DNA from: Chara braunii
Taxonomy: Eukaryota; Streptophyta; Charophyceae; Charales; Characeae
DNA: 20,803 nt
Direction of reading: 5' to 3'
Assembly: GCA_003427395.1 (NCBI GenBank)
Contig: BFEA01000117.1
Coordinates: 1,141,384 to 1,162,186, forward strand
The translations under genes and the position numbers were made by a program. The notes under the pieces are model-generated. The model made no database searches. It saw nothing but the letters and a program-made list of their open reading frames with translations, and was not told the DNA's origin. This document shows positions 9,020 through 16,014 of the stretch, one piece after another. Positions within the stretch are counted from its first letter, which is position 1; every line of letters starts with the position of its first letter.

Positions 9020-9760
9020 CTATTTCTGATCTCCGATTGTGTAAACATGCATTCCCGACAACAAGGAGATTCATAGCATACTGTTCGGAGAGTGCTACCG
9101 TCTTCACCCAAATAGAACGCCCGGTCATCATAGCCATATCTGGGGCAGTTTTCTGTCTAGATGGAGCGATAATGACCGGGTGTTCTATTCGGGTGAAGGC
9201 GGTAGGACGTTGAAGGTCACTTCGATTGGACGAAGACCTACACAGACATGCCTAGATCCCCTACATGTGAGCACTGAGCAGGGATAAAATCTGACTACAT
9301 TCATTACATCCAAGGGTCCAAGTATGCCAGAGAGACAAGAGTACGACCTAAGCACCCCTAGACTGCTGAGAACGAAACCGATTCCCTCTGGACCCTGAGA
9401 GTCGGTGTCTATAGACTTCATCGCTACAAAAGTCAAGCGCAGGAGAGGGGGCGATCAAGTCAACAATACAGGTTCAGCAAATATGCAGAATTTGCCAGAA
9501 GAAGCAAAGTCAGCCTTAGTTATCTGCAAATTCTTCACGCATTAGGGTGAAGGATAACAAGCATCCTCTGACATACTTCGCGGTAGTGATGTTAGGTTAC
9601 AGTGGAGCACTGGCAGCAGTTGCTGAAAGTCTATGGATAGCAGTTGACTGTGTCGTCAGGTAGACACCTACCTAGAATAACAAACTGCTACAGCAGACTC
9701 TCTGTTTGTATGTTGGACCAGATCAGATTGATTGTGACAAACACTTACTACTAAGGTGAT
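9020..9760 (+). pseudogene. Gypsy integrase remnant (zinc finger and DDE core)
   Basis: Integrase inserts the element cDNA. CIPDNKEIHSILFGEC (about 9048-9095) and, after the hairpin insertion, EGHFDWTKTY (about 9212-9242) are the two halves of the N-terminal zinc-binding region. STPRLLRTKPIPSG (about 9352-9392) and ESVSIDF follow, with the first catalytic Asp codon at 9414-9416. EHWQQLLKVYG (near 9605-9637) and LLQQTLCLYVGPDQIDCD (near 9687-9740) are the later core. Frames change repeatedly and stops are frequent, so it cannot be active. Confidence 0.75.
9098..9202. mobile_element. TA-flanked hairpin element, copy A (105 bp)
   Basis: Nearly the whole element is one imperfect inverted repeat. 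Left arm: CCGTCTTCACCCAAATAGAA and onward to about 9140. Right arm: the reverse complement, ending in TATTCGGGTGAAGGCGG. The loop is about 20 nt. It is flanked by TA at 9096-9097 and 9203-9204, as for a TA target duplication. It splits the zinc-binding region of a gypsy integrase: the coding match stops at GEC before it and resumes with EGHFDW after it. Two related copies lie at 11916-12026 and 14100-14204. It has no coding capacity and so would be non-autonomous. Confidence 0.85.
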
Positions 9761-9793
9761 CTAGTCTGACTAAATCCAAAAGAGCTGTTACCT

Positions 9794-9841
9794 GAACAAG
9801 GAATCTTAAAAAAAATAAAAAATAAAAAGAACAAGGAATCT
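9794..9841 (+). repeat. 13-bp direct repeats flanking a 22-bp A-rich insert
   Basis: GAACAAGGAATCT occurs at 9794-9806 and again at 9829-9841. Between them is only an A-rich string with three T bases (9807-9828). This is the footprint expected of target-primed insertion of little more than a poly-A tail, although a replication-slippage duplication is also possible. Confidence 0.75.
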
Positions 9842-9856
9842 CACAGAAGTTGTTAC

Positions 9857-10244
9857 CTGCATAGAGAGGGCCATGAGAAGTGTTGGATGCAATACACCAA
9901 TGGAGAACTCAGAGAGAAAGCCCCAAGAATACTCTCCCATTATATATGGCGTCATAATGTTCTCACGCATCTCCGCATAAAGGACTTCATGCATCTCCAC
10001 AGCGAAGTCACAGGAACGTACCATAGTACCTGTCGAAAAGGTTTGGGTAGTTCGGTTGAGTAAGATAGAAGCTATAGGACCCGGTAAGTTTGTCGGTCCA
10101 GTCAGTCCCGTCTGCCGATCACTCAGACCCAGTTGGAAGCTTGGTCCCATGAAAGTCTGAGAAATTACTGGATGTGTCGCAGGCTGACCACAGCGAACAA
10201 CAAAGATCGGTAGCGTACCAGAGAAGTTGTCACAAGATTGGGAA
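9857..10244 (-). CDS. Candidate internal exon, function unknown
   Basis: A 189-codon open frame runs on the minus strand (9806-10375), the longest in the window apart from low-complexity frames. Within it, reading 5' to 3', CTTTTTTGCAG just before 10244 looks like a splice acceptor and ATGCAG|GTAAC at 9857 like a donor. The 388 nt between enter after the second codon base and leave on a codon boundary, and remain open throughout. The encoded 129 residues are balanced in composition and include QTFMGPSFQLGLSDRQTG and EVLYAEMRENIMTPY. No family is recognised. It could be a host exon, a captured fragment or a chance frame. Confidence 0.35.
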
Positions 10245-10422
10245 CTGCAAAAAAGTACTAAGCCCAGTGGCAGCAAGGCATCAACAAATTCTCCATCTGA
10301 GCTCGCAGCAGAAGCACTGTTGTGGTCTTGTGCCACAGAGCATGGAGTAAGGTGGTCAACACTGAAAGGTGCCACAGCCTAGTTGAGTGAGAGAGAGACA
10401 TCGATGCGGGATGAAGCCATTT

Positions 10423-10443
10423 ACACACACACACACAGGGAGG

Positions 10444-10522
<79 letters not shown>

Positions 10523-10552
10523 NNNNNNNNNNNNNNNNNNNNNNNNNNNNNN

Positions 10553-10617
<65 letters not shown>
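10423..10617 (+). repeat. (CA)n then long (GA)n microsatellite with an assembly gap
   Basis: A short CA run (10423-10437) and GGGA units lead into an almost pure GA repeat (about 10448-10617), broken by N bases at 10523-10552. The true length is unknown. Open frames of Arg-Glu or Ser-Leu repeats across it are artefacts of the dinucleotide repeat. Confidence 0.95.
10523..10552. other. Gap of 30 N bases
   Basis: A run of N lies inside the GA microsatellite. It is an unresolved assembly position, and its length should not be taken literally. Confidence 0.99.
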
Positions 10618-10619
<2 letters not shown>

Positions 10620-11049
10620 CACCTGTTTGCGGCCATCACTTCCCAAGTATGTATTCATGAGACTTTCTTGTATAAGCCTTCAAATTTCCGAGCAATTGCC
10701 TAAGTGTTCTCATTTCATGTTTGGAGCTTGGTGTGATGAAGTGTGGACATGCTGTGGTGTGAAAAGCTGTATGAATTTGTGGGATCAGTGCAACATGTTT
10801 AAAAAAAGAAGAAGAAGAAAAGTCCTTGTGTGAGTATAACAGAAGACATACACCATCGGACCTTGCCATCATTTTGGCATAGAATGTATACCGTGAAAAG
10901 TAAACTGATCGACATTTCATATCGAGAGGGAAATGGAAACTGTAATCGTTTGCGTATTGAATGAATCAGCGGTTTGATGTATCAGTACATCAACCAAAAT
11001 TTGTCACAACTTTGTGGTTAACAGGGACCCGCACTTTCAGCTCCTGACT
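10618..11049. other. Unassigned sequence
   Basis: No gene or known element was recognised. There is a short AAG-rich run near 10801-10820. Confidence 0.4.
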
Positions 11050-11215
11050 CAAATTTGTGAAAGCGCACTTTTGCCTTGCTGTTTTATGTTTTTTTTTAAC
11101 TTCTTTATTTTATTTTTCCTTTTTTTTTTAGCAATTAGTTAGTATGGTCTCCAGAGTCCAGACCCTCCACTCTATGAATTGGTGGCAAGTTTTTGGTTAA
11201 AATGACCCCCTTGGG

Positions 11216-11464
11216 CAGATCTGCGTAACAGATCTGAGAGGAAAGGGTGACGCACGGCAAGCTGACAGTCAATCCTCCACCAGGTTGGAGTAATCAATGC
11301 TGCTCAGGGGTCCTTCGGCCAGACGGAAGGAAGCGTGGGTATATCACATTTGTAAAACTATTTTGACTTGCCGGTGGAATAGGAACCGGACTGATGCTCC
11401 CCAGAATGGAAAGGAGCCAGGACCTTAAGGCCCTGCTTTTTTATTAAAAAAAAAAAAAAAAAAA
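11216..11464 (+). mobile_element. SINE-like / truncated non-LTR element, copy 2, with 12-bp target duplication
   Basis: This 249-bp insertion is flanked by the identical 12-mer GACCCCCTTGGG at 11204-11215 and 11465-11476. It ends in TTTTTTATT and about 19 A residues. The 3' block from TTGACTTGCCGG through GGAATAGGAA, CGGACTG, TGCTCCC and AGAATGG to a short stem is shared with the copy at 8401-8640. GTAATCAAT near 11291 aligns with the same phrase in that copy and in LINE copy 2. Pol III A and B boxes were not recognised, so it may be a LINE-derived rather than tRNA-derived SINE, or a truncated, internally deleted LINE. It lies inside the left arm of the 11050-12491 element and is therefore younger. 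Confidence 0.9.
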
Positions 11465-11788
11465 GACCCCCTTGGGTTTTGTTATAAATGGCATGACAAG
11501 CAACTTGAAGCAAGTTGTCTGAACATTTGGGCCTCTGTTAACCGCCTCTCAAATTTGAAATTTGTGAAGGAGTGTTGCCAGGGCCGCCACTTGACCCACC
11601 GGCCCAGATTCTTCATTTCCGACCAAGGGAAATGAAGTTCAGCAACACAAACAAAAAAGAAACCAGTTGGTGAGACCATGCCTGGATCTGCAATACAAAT
11701 GGAAACTATCTTATCTCATCTCATCTCAACCTCTCTTTCTCTTTGTCTGTTTTGCGGCTTGTGCCTGTGTTAATGTGAATTTCTGCAG

Positions 11789-11876
11789 TGTGAAGTTCGT
11801 CGTCGAGGCACCCAGAGGCATACGAGGAAACCTGTTGGACAGCTTGGACTTACTTCAGTCAAAAGACAACTTCAAG
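11789..11876 (+). CDS. Exon-like segment resembling dynein heavy chain (candidate captured exon)
   Basis: A pyrimidine-rich tract ends in TTTCTGCAG just before 11789, and CTTCAAG|GTAACA follows 11876. The 88 nt between are open, completing one codon and then 29 more. The peptide starts VKFVVEAPRGIRGNLLDSLD. Dynein heavy chains have a conserved stretch, V/IK...NEPP(K/R)G(L/V)(R/K)ANLLR, usually after VLQNG; spacing and most key residues (E, P, G, R/K, N, L) agree, but the usual Arg after NLL is Asp here. The identification is tentative. No neighbouring dynein exon was found, and the segment sits between the arms of a transposon-like element, so a captured fragment is more likely than a working gene. 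Confidence 0.35.
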
Positions 11877-11915
11877 GTAACAGTGATGAATTACTTCAAC
11901 AGAGGGAAATCTCTG

Positions 11916-12026
11916 CCGTCGTCACCCGAATACAATGTATGGTCATTTTTATAGCTGTACTTGGGGCAACTTTGAGTCTAGTAGGTACAGCAATAATGAC
12001 TGTATGTTGTATTCGGGTGACGAAGG
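11916..12026. mobile_element. TA-flanked hairpin element, copy B (111 bp)
   Basis: The arms are CCGTCGTCACCCGAATACAA... on the left and ...TTGTATTCGGGTGACGAAGG on the right, with a loop around TTGGGGCAACTTTGAGTCTA. Flanks are TG (11914-11915, presumably a mutated TA) and TA (12027-12028). Both arms carry ATACAA where copy A has ATAGAA on both arms, so the change is matched on the two sides. It lies in the interior of the long-TIR element. Confidence 0.8.
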
Positions 12027-12491
12027 TAGAGCGCTGGAGAATCATTGCAACATTTGTGAAAACTGCAAAACTCAGCAATTGCTGCAACTGTGGGGAGGTT
12101 ACCACCTAGTCCACTGCCAAGTCTCTTCTTACGAAGTCCAACCGGATGCCGCCAATTTGGAAATGCGATTTACACTCACTTTTTTCTCACTGCTGAGTCA
12201 GTGGTAGCTGAGGTGTCTACTGAGTCAACAAGTGTGGGGTCAAATGGCGGGTCATCTAATGTGTGAATTGTGGAGTCACACGCGGAGGAGAGAGGGTTAA
12301 CGACGGCCTAAATTTTCGGACAATTTGTCACACCAGTTATGCTAACACCCAAGGGCCATTTTAACCAAACTTGCCACCAATCCTTAGAGTGGACAGCAAA
12401 TTAACTAACTGCCCAAAAAAAAAAAAAAAACTATAAAACTGCAAGGCATTAAAAACAAAAGTAAAAAAAAAGTGCACTTTCGTGCAAATTT

Positions 12492-12954
12492 CGCCAACGT
12501 GCGTTTTGCCCCCATGCTTTTTTCCTTGGTTGGAAGCACTCAAGTCGTCCTGGCATCAGTAAGTACGACACCAGGAGGAGCAAAACCGGGTGGATGGCTG
12601 AGACAGATATTAAGGAGCAAAGTGAGGTGACTGAGACTGACGGGGGTGGGGAACTAAAGGGACCAAGCAGGAGAGCAAGGAACAGCAGAAGTCTCAATCC
12701 AGCGACAAGCAGAAGGAAAAAAGTTAAAAAAACACTAGGAAGCCAACACCTGAGAAACAGTCCAGGACACCCTGATTACTACTGCGTTTTGTGGCAGTTC
12801 ACAATTGTGGGGTAAGACTCCGTAAGGGGGATTACTCCAACTGTTTTCCAGAGTAGATGGACAAGAGGTAGCAAGGGTCTTACTTAAATCACTATGGTTA
12901 AGGTCAAACTCTGGTTCTGGAGAAATTATTGGTAACAAGGTGTGGAGCAGTAGT
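12492..12954 (+). other. Unassigned; possible 5' region of LINE copy 2
   Basis: An ORF at 12594-12815 (73 codons, with a charged Lys/Arg/Glu-rich first half) recalls the charged ORF1 leader of LINE copy 1 in composition, not in identifiable sequence. No other gene is seen. LINE copy 2 may begin here, ahead of the inserted MITE. Confidence 0.3.
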
Positions 12955-13304
12955 GCAATCAGACTCGTTCTCGTTCACACTTTTCATTCCTGCGTGAGCC
13001 ATGCGGAAGCGCTGTCACAGCGTCTTGTGCAAGGAGGTCTGCAGTGAGCCCGGAGGACGCAGTGGGCGAGAGAGAAGGAGTTAGTATAGCGATAGGGTAG
13101 AGGCAGCCATAGCTGCCATAGCTGTAGTTAGTGTGAAGTGTGTGAGTGTATGTGTGAGTGTTCAGAGTTACGTGTGTGGAATATCCAGGGTGATCCGGTG
13201 TGTGTGAACAGTGAGTTGTTTGGGCGCTAAGTCGCCATAGTCGCCAGTTTGCTGTGCTGCTGTTTACATGCATGAAAAGTGTGAACGAGAACGAGTCCGA
13301 TTGC
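12955..13304. mobile_element. 350-bp MITE with 33-bp terminal inverted repeats
   Basis: GCAATCAGACTCGTTCTCGT and the following bases to 12987 match the reverse complement of 13272-13304 over 33 bp with one mismatch. The sequence AGTAGT occurs immediately outside both ends (12949-12954 and 13305-13310), a 6-bp target duplication. The interior is non-coding and GTGT-rich. It is inserted just upstream of a segment (TACATCC...GAGGAAGTAATCAAT) shared with the SINE-like copy at 8401-8640, which lacks the insertion and so approximates an empty site. No superfamily can be named: 6 bp is not typical of hAT (8), Mutator (9-11), Harbinger (3) or mariner (2). Confidence 0.9.
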
Positions 13305-13369
13305 AGTAGTACATCCATCCTGTTAGAGGAAGTAATCAATTCTGCTGTCTGAGCATTGATCCCTAAGTT

Positions 13370-14099
13370 GACCATAACGAAGGGCATTGTTGAGCGTGTT
13401 GCTGATTTAAGGGACACCCCTGATTTCGTGTGCTTACAAGAAACTCACCTGACGAACTCAGACGACCAGCCCAGAGTACTGAGAAACAACTCAGAAGACC
13501 ACCAGAAACACAGTAGCCCGGAGTACTGAGAAAGTGCAATGGGTTAAAGATGCCGGTTGGGCGCCAGCCGCTCGACCTTACTCCTCTGGAGTTTTCAGCA
13601 TAGACGTGCTGCAGCAGTCAGGACTCAGGAGGGTATTAATCGAAGGCTGGGAGATTGACAGAGAGGAGGGACGTTGCGTGAAACTGAAGTTTCAGTTTCA
13701 CTCAGAACATTACAGTCTACAACGACTCTAGATTGCATTTATTGCCCCAGCGGACTTCAGCCTAGATCCCAGGCGCTAACCAGACTGCAGGCAGAACAAG
13801 AGCCCCATCGCCACATCATCCTTGCTGGGGGCTGGAACGCAACGCTCGATCCCAGCAAAGATCGTATGTCTGGTGCGTATCAAGGCTGGGATGCTGCGAT
13901 TTGGGAAGACGCACTTGCCAATTCATAGTCTAATGACAGAATGAGACTTCATTGATCCATACAGGCTATATTACCCCGGAGAAAGACAGTTCACTGATCG
14001 TAAACGGAACTGCAACCAGCATGTCTCTGCGTCTCAAACAGGCAGCTGGCAGTCAAACGCAAAGCCAGGCAGCAAGAGCTTCGGCAAGCTCTTAGACTA
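13370..14099 (+). pseudogene. LINE copy 2 ORF2, endonuclease and linker remnant
   Basis: VADLRDTPDFVCLQETHL lies at about 13396-13449, with the catalytic Glu codon at 13440-13442. After frame changes, IILAGGWNATLDPSKDR follows near 13816-13866, where the family GDWN has become GGWN, removing a metal-binding Asp. FIDPYRLYYPGERQFT (about 13951-13998) is the late endonuclease block. The basic linker RQLAVKRKARQQELRQALRL (about 14039-14099) then runs straight into the hairpin element. A 47-bp-spaced direct repeat of AGCCC(A/G)GAGTACTGAGAAA (13468 and 13515) adds to the disruption. Confidence 0.8.
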
Positions 14100-14204
14100 C
14101 TGTCGTCACCCGAATAGAACGCCCGGTAATTATCGCCGTATCTGGGCTGAAAATTGTGCAAAATACAACTATAATGACCGGACATTATATTCGGGTGAAG
14201 AAGG
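14100..14204. mobile_element. TA-flanked hairpin element, copy C (105 bp)
   Basis: The left arm begins CTGTCGTCACCCGAATAGAA. The right arm ends ATATTCGGGTGAAGAAGG. The loop contains TGGGCTGAAAATTGTG. TA flanks it at 14098-14099 and 14205-14206. Removing the element plus one TA restores the linker frame of LINE copy 2 (…RL-AESNL…), matching the uninterrupted NLAETNL of copy 1 at about 3268-3288. The length equals that of copy A. Confidence 0.9.
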
Positions 14205-14207
14205 TAG

Positions 14208-15180
14208 CGGAAAGTAATCTTATTATGCATCCAGGCTCTGAGCTATATGAACGAGTGCTGGGCAATGCCAGATTCGAACTAGGAGAGTGAGAGAGGTGGA
14301 GAGCATGAAGACTCCAGATGAGAGCAAGGTTCAGGGAGTGGGAAGAAGGGAAGGCGAAGGACCAAATATTTCTTCCAGAAGATCTAAACTAACGGTGGGA
14401 ACTCGGCAATAGAACAGTTAGAGGGACCCGATGGGCTCACTTCTTCGGTATGGTCAAAGTAGCTCATGGCGTCTGCAACACCCTCTGCACCTCGCGGGAA
14501 CAAGAGTACCCACGAGATCAGGTGCCCTCGGCAACGCTTCTATGACCAGGTAAATTGGAGTTTTCTCCAGCAGTGTATGGAAGCAATAGGGGTAGGACTG
14601 AATTTTAGGAAGTGGATTAGGGTACTGTGCAATGATGCTTACAGACAAGTACAGGTGAATGGACGTCTTTCAGATCCATATCCAATGTCACGCTCTTCTT
14701 AGGCAAGGAGACCCATTGGTGGCACCTATCTTCTTGTTGTTTATTATGGAAGTAGTGGCATCGTTCCTCAGAAATGACCCCTCAATTCAGAACTTAGTAA
14801 TGGAACCGGATCAGCAAGGACGGGAGTTCGCTATTCCGACTACCACTCTATTTGCAGACGACCTAACGGTCCTGATCTGTGCTTCGTTCTCCTCCTTCGA
14901 AGCCCTCACCAGAGCAAACATGCATTCCAGCTAGCCTCTGAAATGAGAATTAATTGGTCGAAGACGGGAGGGTGGTGGTTAATTGATCAGAACGATGTGA
15001 GACCTGGTCCAGCAACTAGCCCGGAGGGCATGCAATGACTTTCCTTCCGGGCGAACCCCTCCATTTCCGAGGAATTAAGTTCACAGAAACGGGACCGCAT
15101 CACTCCATGGCCCTGGATCTGTTATCCAAGATGTTAATGAAGTTGGGATGTTGGTCATCGGTATATACCTCCCTATACAC
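14208..15180 (+). pseudogene. LINE copy 2 ORF2, reverse transcriptase remnant
   Basis: After the hairpin element the linker resumes with AESNLIMHPGSELYERVLGN, matching AETNLRSNPG in copy 1. A REWEEG-like motif follows near 14332. The N-terminal RT blocks are missing, and sequence jumps to FYDQVNWSFLQQCMEAIGVG (14540-14600). RQGDPLVAPIFLL lies near 14703 and FADDL at 14851-14865. EMRINWSKTGGWW, SPEGM and LLSKMLMKL follow in the same orientation. Frames change near 14690 and 14930. The RT motif A Asp context is altered (QRFYDQV rather than EKAYDQV). Confidence 0.85.
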
Positions 15181-15202
15181 AGACAAGCACTAACCTTGAA
15201 TG

Positions 15203-15208
<6 letters not shown>

Positions 15209-15285
<77 letters not shown>

Positions 15286-15308
15286 GGGGGTGGGAAGGGG
15301 GGGTTATG
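15209..15308 (+). repeat. (GA)n tract running into poly-G, near-pure purine
   Basis: GA dinucleotides run from 15209 to about 15275, then 16 G residues (15275-15290), T, and further G/A to about 15303. It is one purine strand of about 95 nt with a single interruption, lying at the truncated end of LINE copy 2. Confidence 0.95.
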
Positions 15309-15699
15309 AATGAAAATAATGTCATATCATTGAAAATTTTATAGGCACATTCAAGGCTCATGGTGGACCAGAAATCTGAGGGTATGATGCTGAAAAAGGA
15401 GAAATGTACGTGGCGATGGTAACGTGTGACCAATGTGGCACATGTTGAGTTGTTGCAGTCAAGCCGTAGGGTGCTGAGAGACCGAACATTCTCGGAGCTC
15501 CCCCTGATCGTCTACAGGATTTGCCTTTTCCATGCCTTAGCTCAGGAGCGCCGAGCATTTGGTCCACTAGGGTGAGTGAGTTTACCAACCCAACCCAACC
15601 CACCTTTTTAATGAATGCCTTCCCCCTTCCACTCCTAATCATAACACCGGCCACCTTATCTATCATCAAATCTTTCATTTTCAAAATTCTATTCCTCTT
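15309..15699. other. Unassigned sequence with a 108-codon minus-strand frame
   Basis: A minus-strand ORF at 15358-15684 encodes 108 residues with no recognised motif and no splice or conservation support. A short CCAAC repeat lies near 15583-15603. No element was identified. Confidence 0.35.
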
Positions 15700-15845
15700 T
15701 TGAGTCTTTTCCTTCTTCTTCTTTCTTCCAATGCAAAAAGGGGATAGCCTAAAAAAACGTCCATCTTATTTCATCATCAAGATTCGAACTCATGGTCTGT
15801 TTATCAAGATGTACATATGTGTAGAATTTACTATTTAGCCACATA
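15700..15845 (-). mobile_element. Possible tRNA-derived SINE, decayed
   Basis: On the minus strand TGGCTAAATAGTAAA (15841-15827) resembles a pol III A box and GAGTTCGAATC (15791-15781) is a good B box, spaced about as in a tRNA. A body of about 30 nt, a T7 run and an A/G-rich purine tail follow toward 15700. No cloverleaf can be drawn convincingly and no target duplication was found, so it is a candidate SINE head rather than a tRNA gene. Confidence 0.4.
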
Positions 15846-16014
15846 CTCTGGGTGACCTATTGTCAATCTTGCTGCTACGGAAACTTAACGAAAAAAAAGA
15901 AACCTTGCCAAAATTTTAGAACTTTTTAGGAGTGTGTGGGGAGGGGGGGGGGAGGGAAGAAGAAAATTTAGCCAATCTGCAGATGTCATCCAATGAGCAG
16001 AATTTATCCAGATA

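Larger units (their letters stand above)
8690..9760 (+). mobile_element. Ty3/gypsy retrotransposon fragment (RNase H to integrase), decayed
   Basis: RNase H-end and integrase motifs follow in the normal gypsy order on the plus strand across many frameshifts. No LTRs, protease or upstream reverse transcriptase were recognised, so this is a partial copy. It is interrupted by the 105-bp hairpin element at 9098-9202 and contains internal short duplications. It differs from the chromovirus fragment at about 16000-18245 and is probably another family or lineage. Confidence 0.75.
11050..12491. mobile_element. Long-TIR DNA-transposon-like or foldback element with cargo
   Basis: The left arm (11050-11550, about 240 bp once the inserted SINE is removed) is the diverged reverse complement of the right arm (12288-12491). 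Matching landmarks are AAATTTG(T/C)(G/A), GCACTTTT, CCTTGC(T/A)GTTTTAT before a T run, (A/G)GTTAGT(A/T), CCACTCTA, ATTGGTGGCAAGTTT, GGTTAAAATG, CTTGGGT(T/G)TT and GTTAACC(G/C). The interior (about 11551-12287) holds the exon-like segment and hairpin element copy B but no transposase. Arms of this length with gene-like cargo recall Pack-MULE or foldback elements. The outer ends and target duplication are not resolved, so the superfamily is not assigned. Confidence 0.75.
13305..15185 (+). mobile_element. Decayed L1-type LINE (copy 2), internally deleted
   Basis: The same family as copy 1: endonuclease motifs, then the linker, then reverse transcriptase, all on the plus strand. It lacks much of the reverse transcriptase N-terminal half and everything beyond the LLSKM block, ending near the GA tract at 15209. 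It is interrupted by hairpin element copy C at 14100-14204. It shows the native orientation of the block that is inverted in copy 1. Confidence 0.85.

Noticed and set aside
10356-10833. ORFs of repeated Arg-Glu or Ser-Leu across the GA tract
   Set aside because: They are translations of a dinucleotide microsatellite with an N gap and are not evidence of a gene.
14074-14093. Perfect 8-bp hairpin (AAGAGCTT, loop CGGC, AAGCTCTT)
   Set aside because: It falls in the coding linker of LINE copy 2 just before the insertion and is probably produced by the Leu/Arg/Gln codons; no second copy was found.
15781-15791. GATTCGAACTC as part of a functional tRNA gene
   Set aside because: The B box is good, but no acceptor stem or anticodon arm pairs convincingly, so it is treated only as a possible SINE head.
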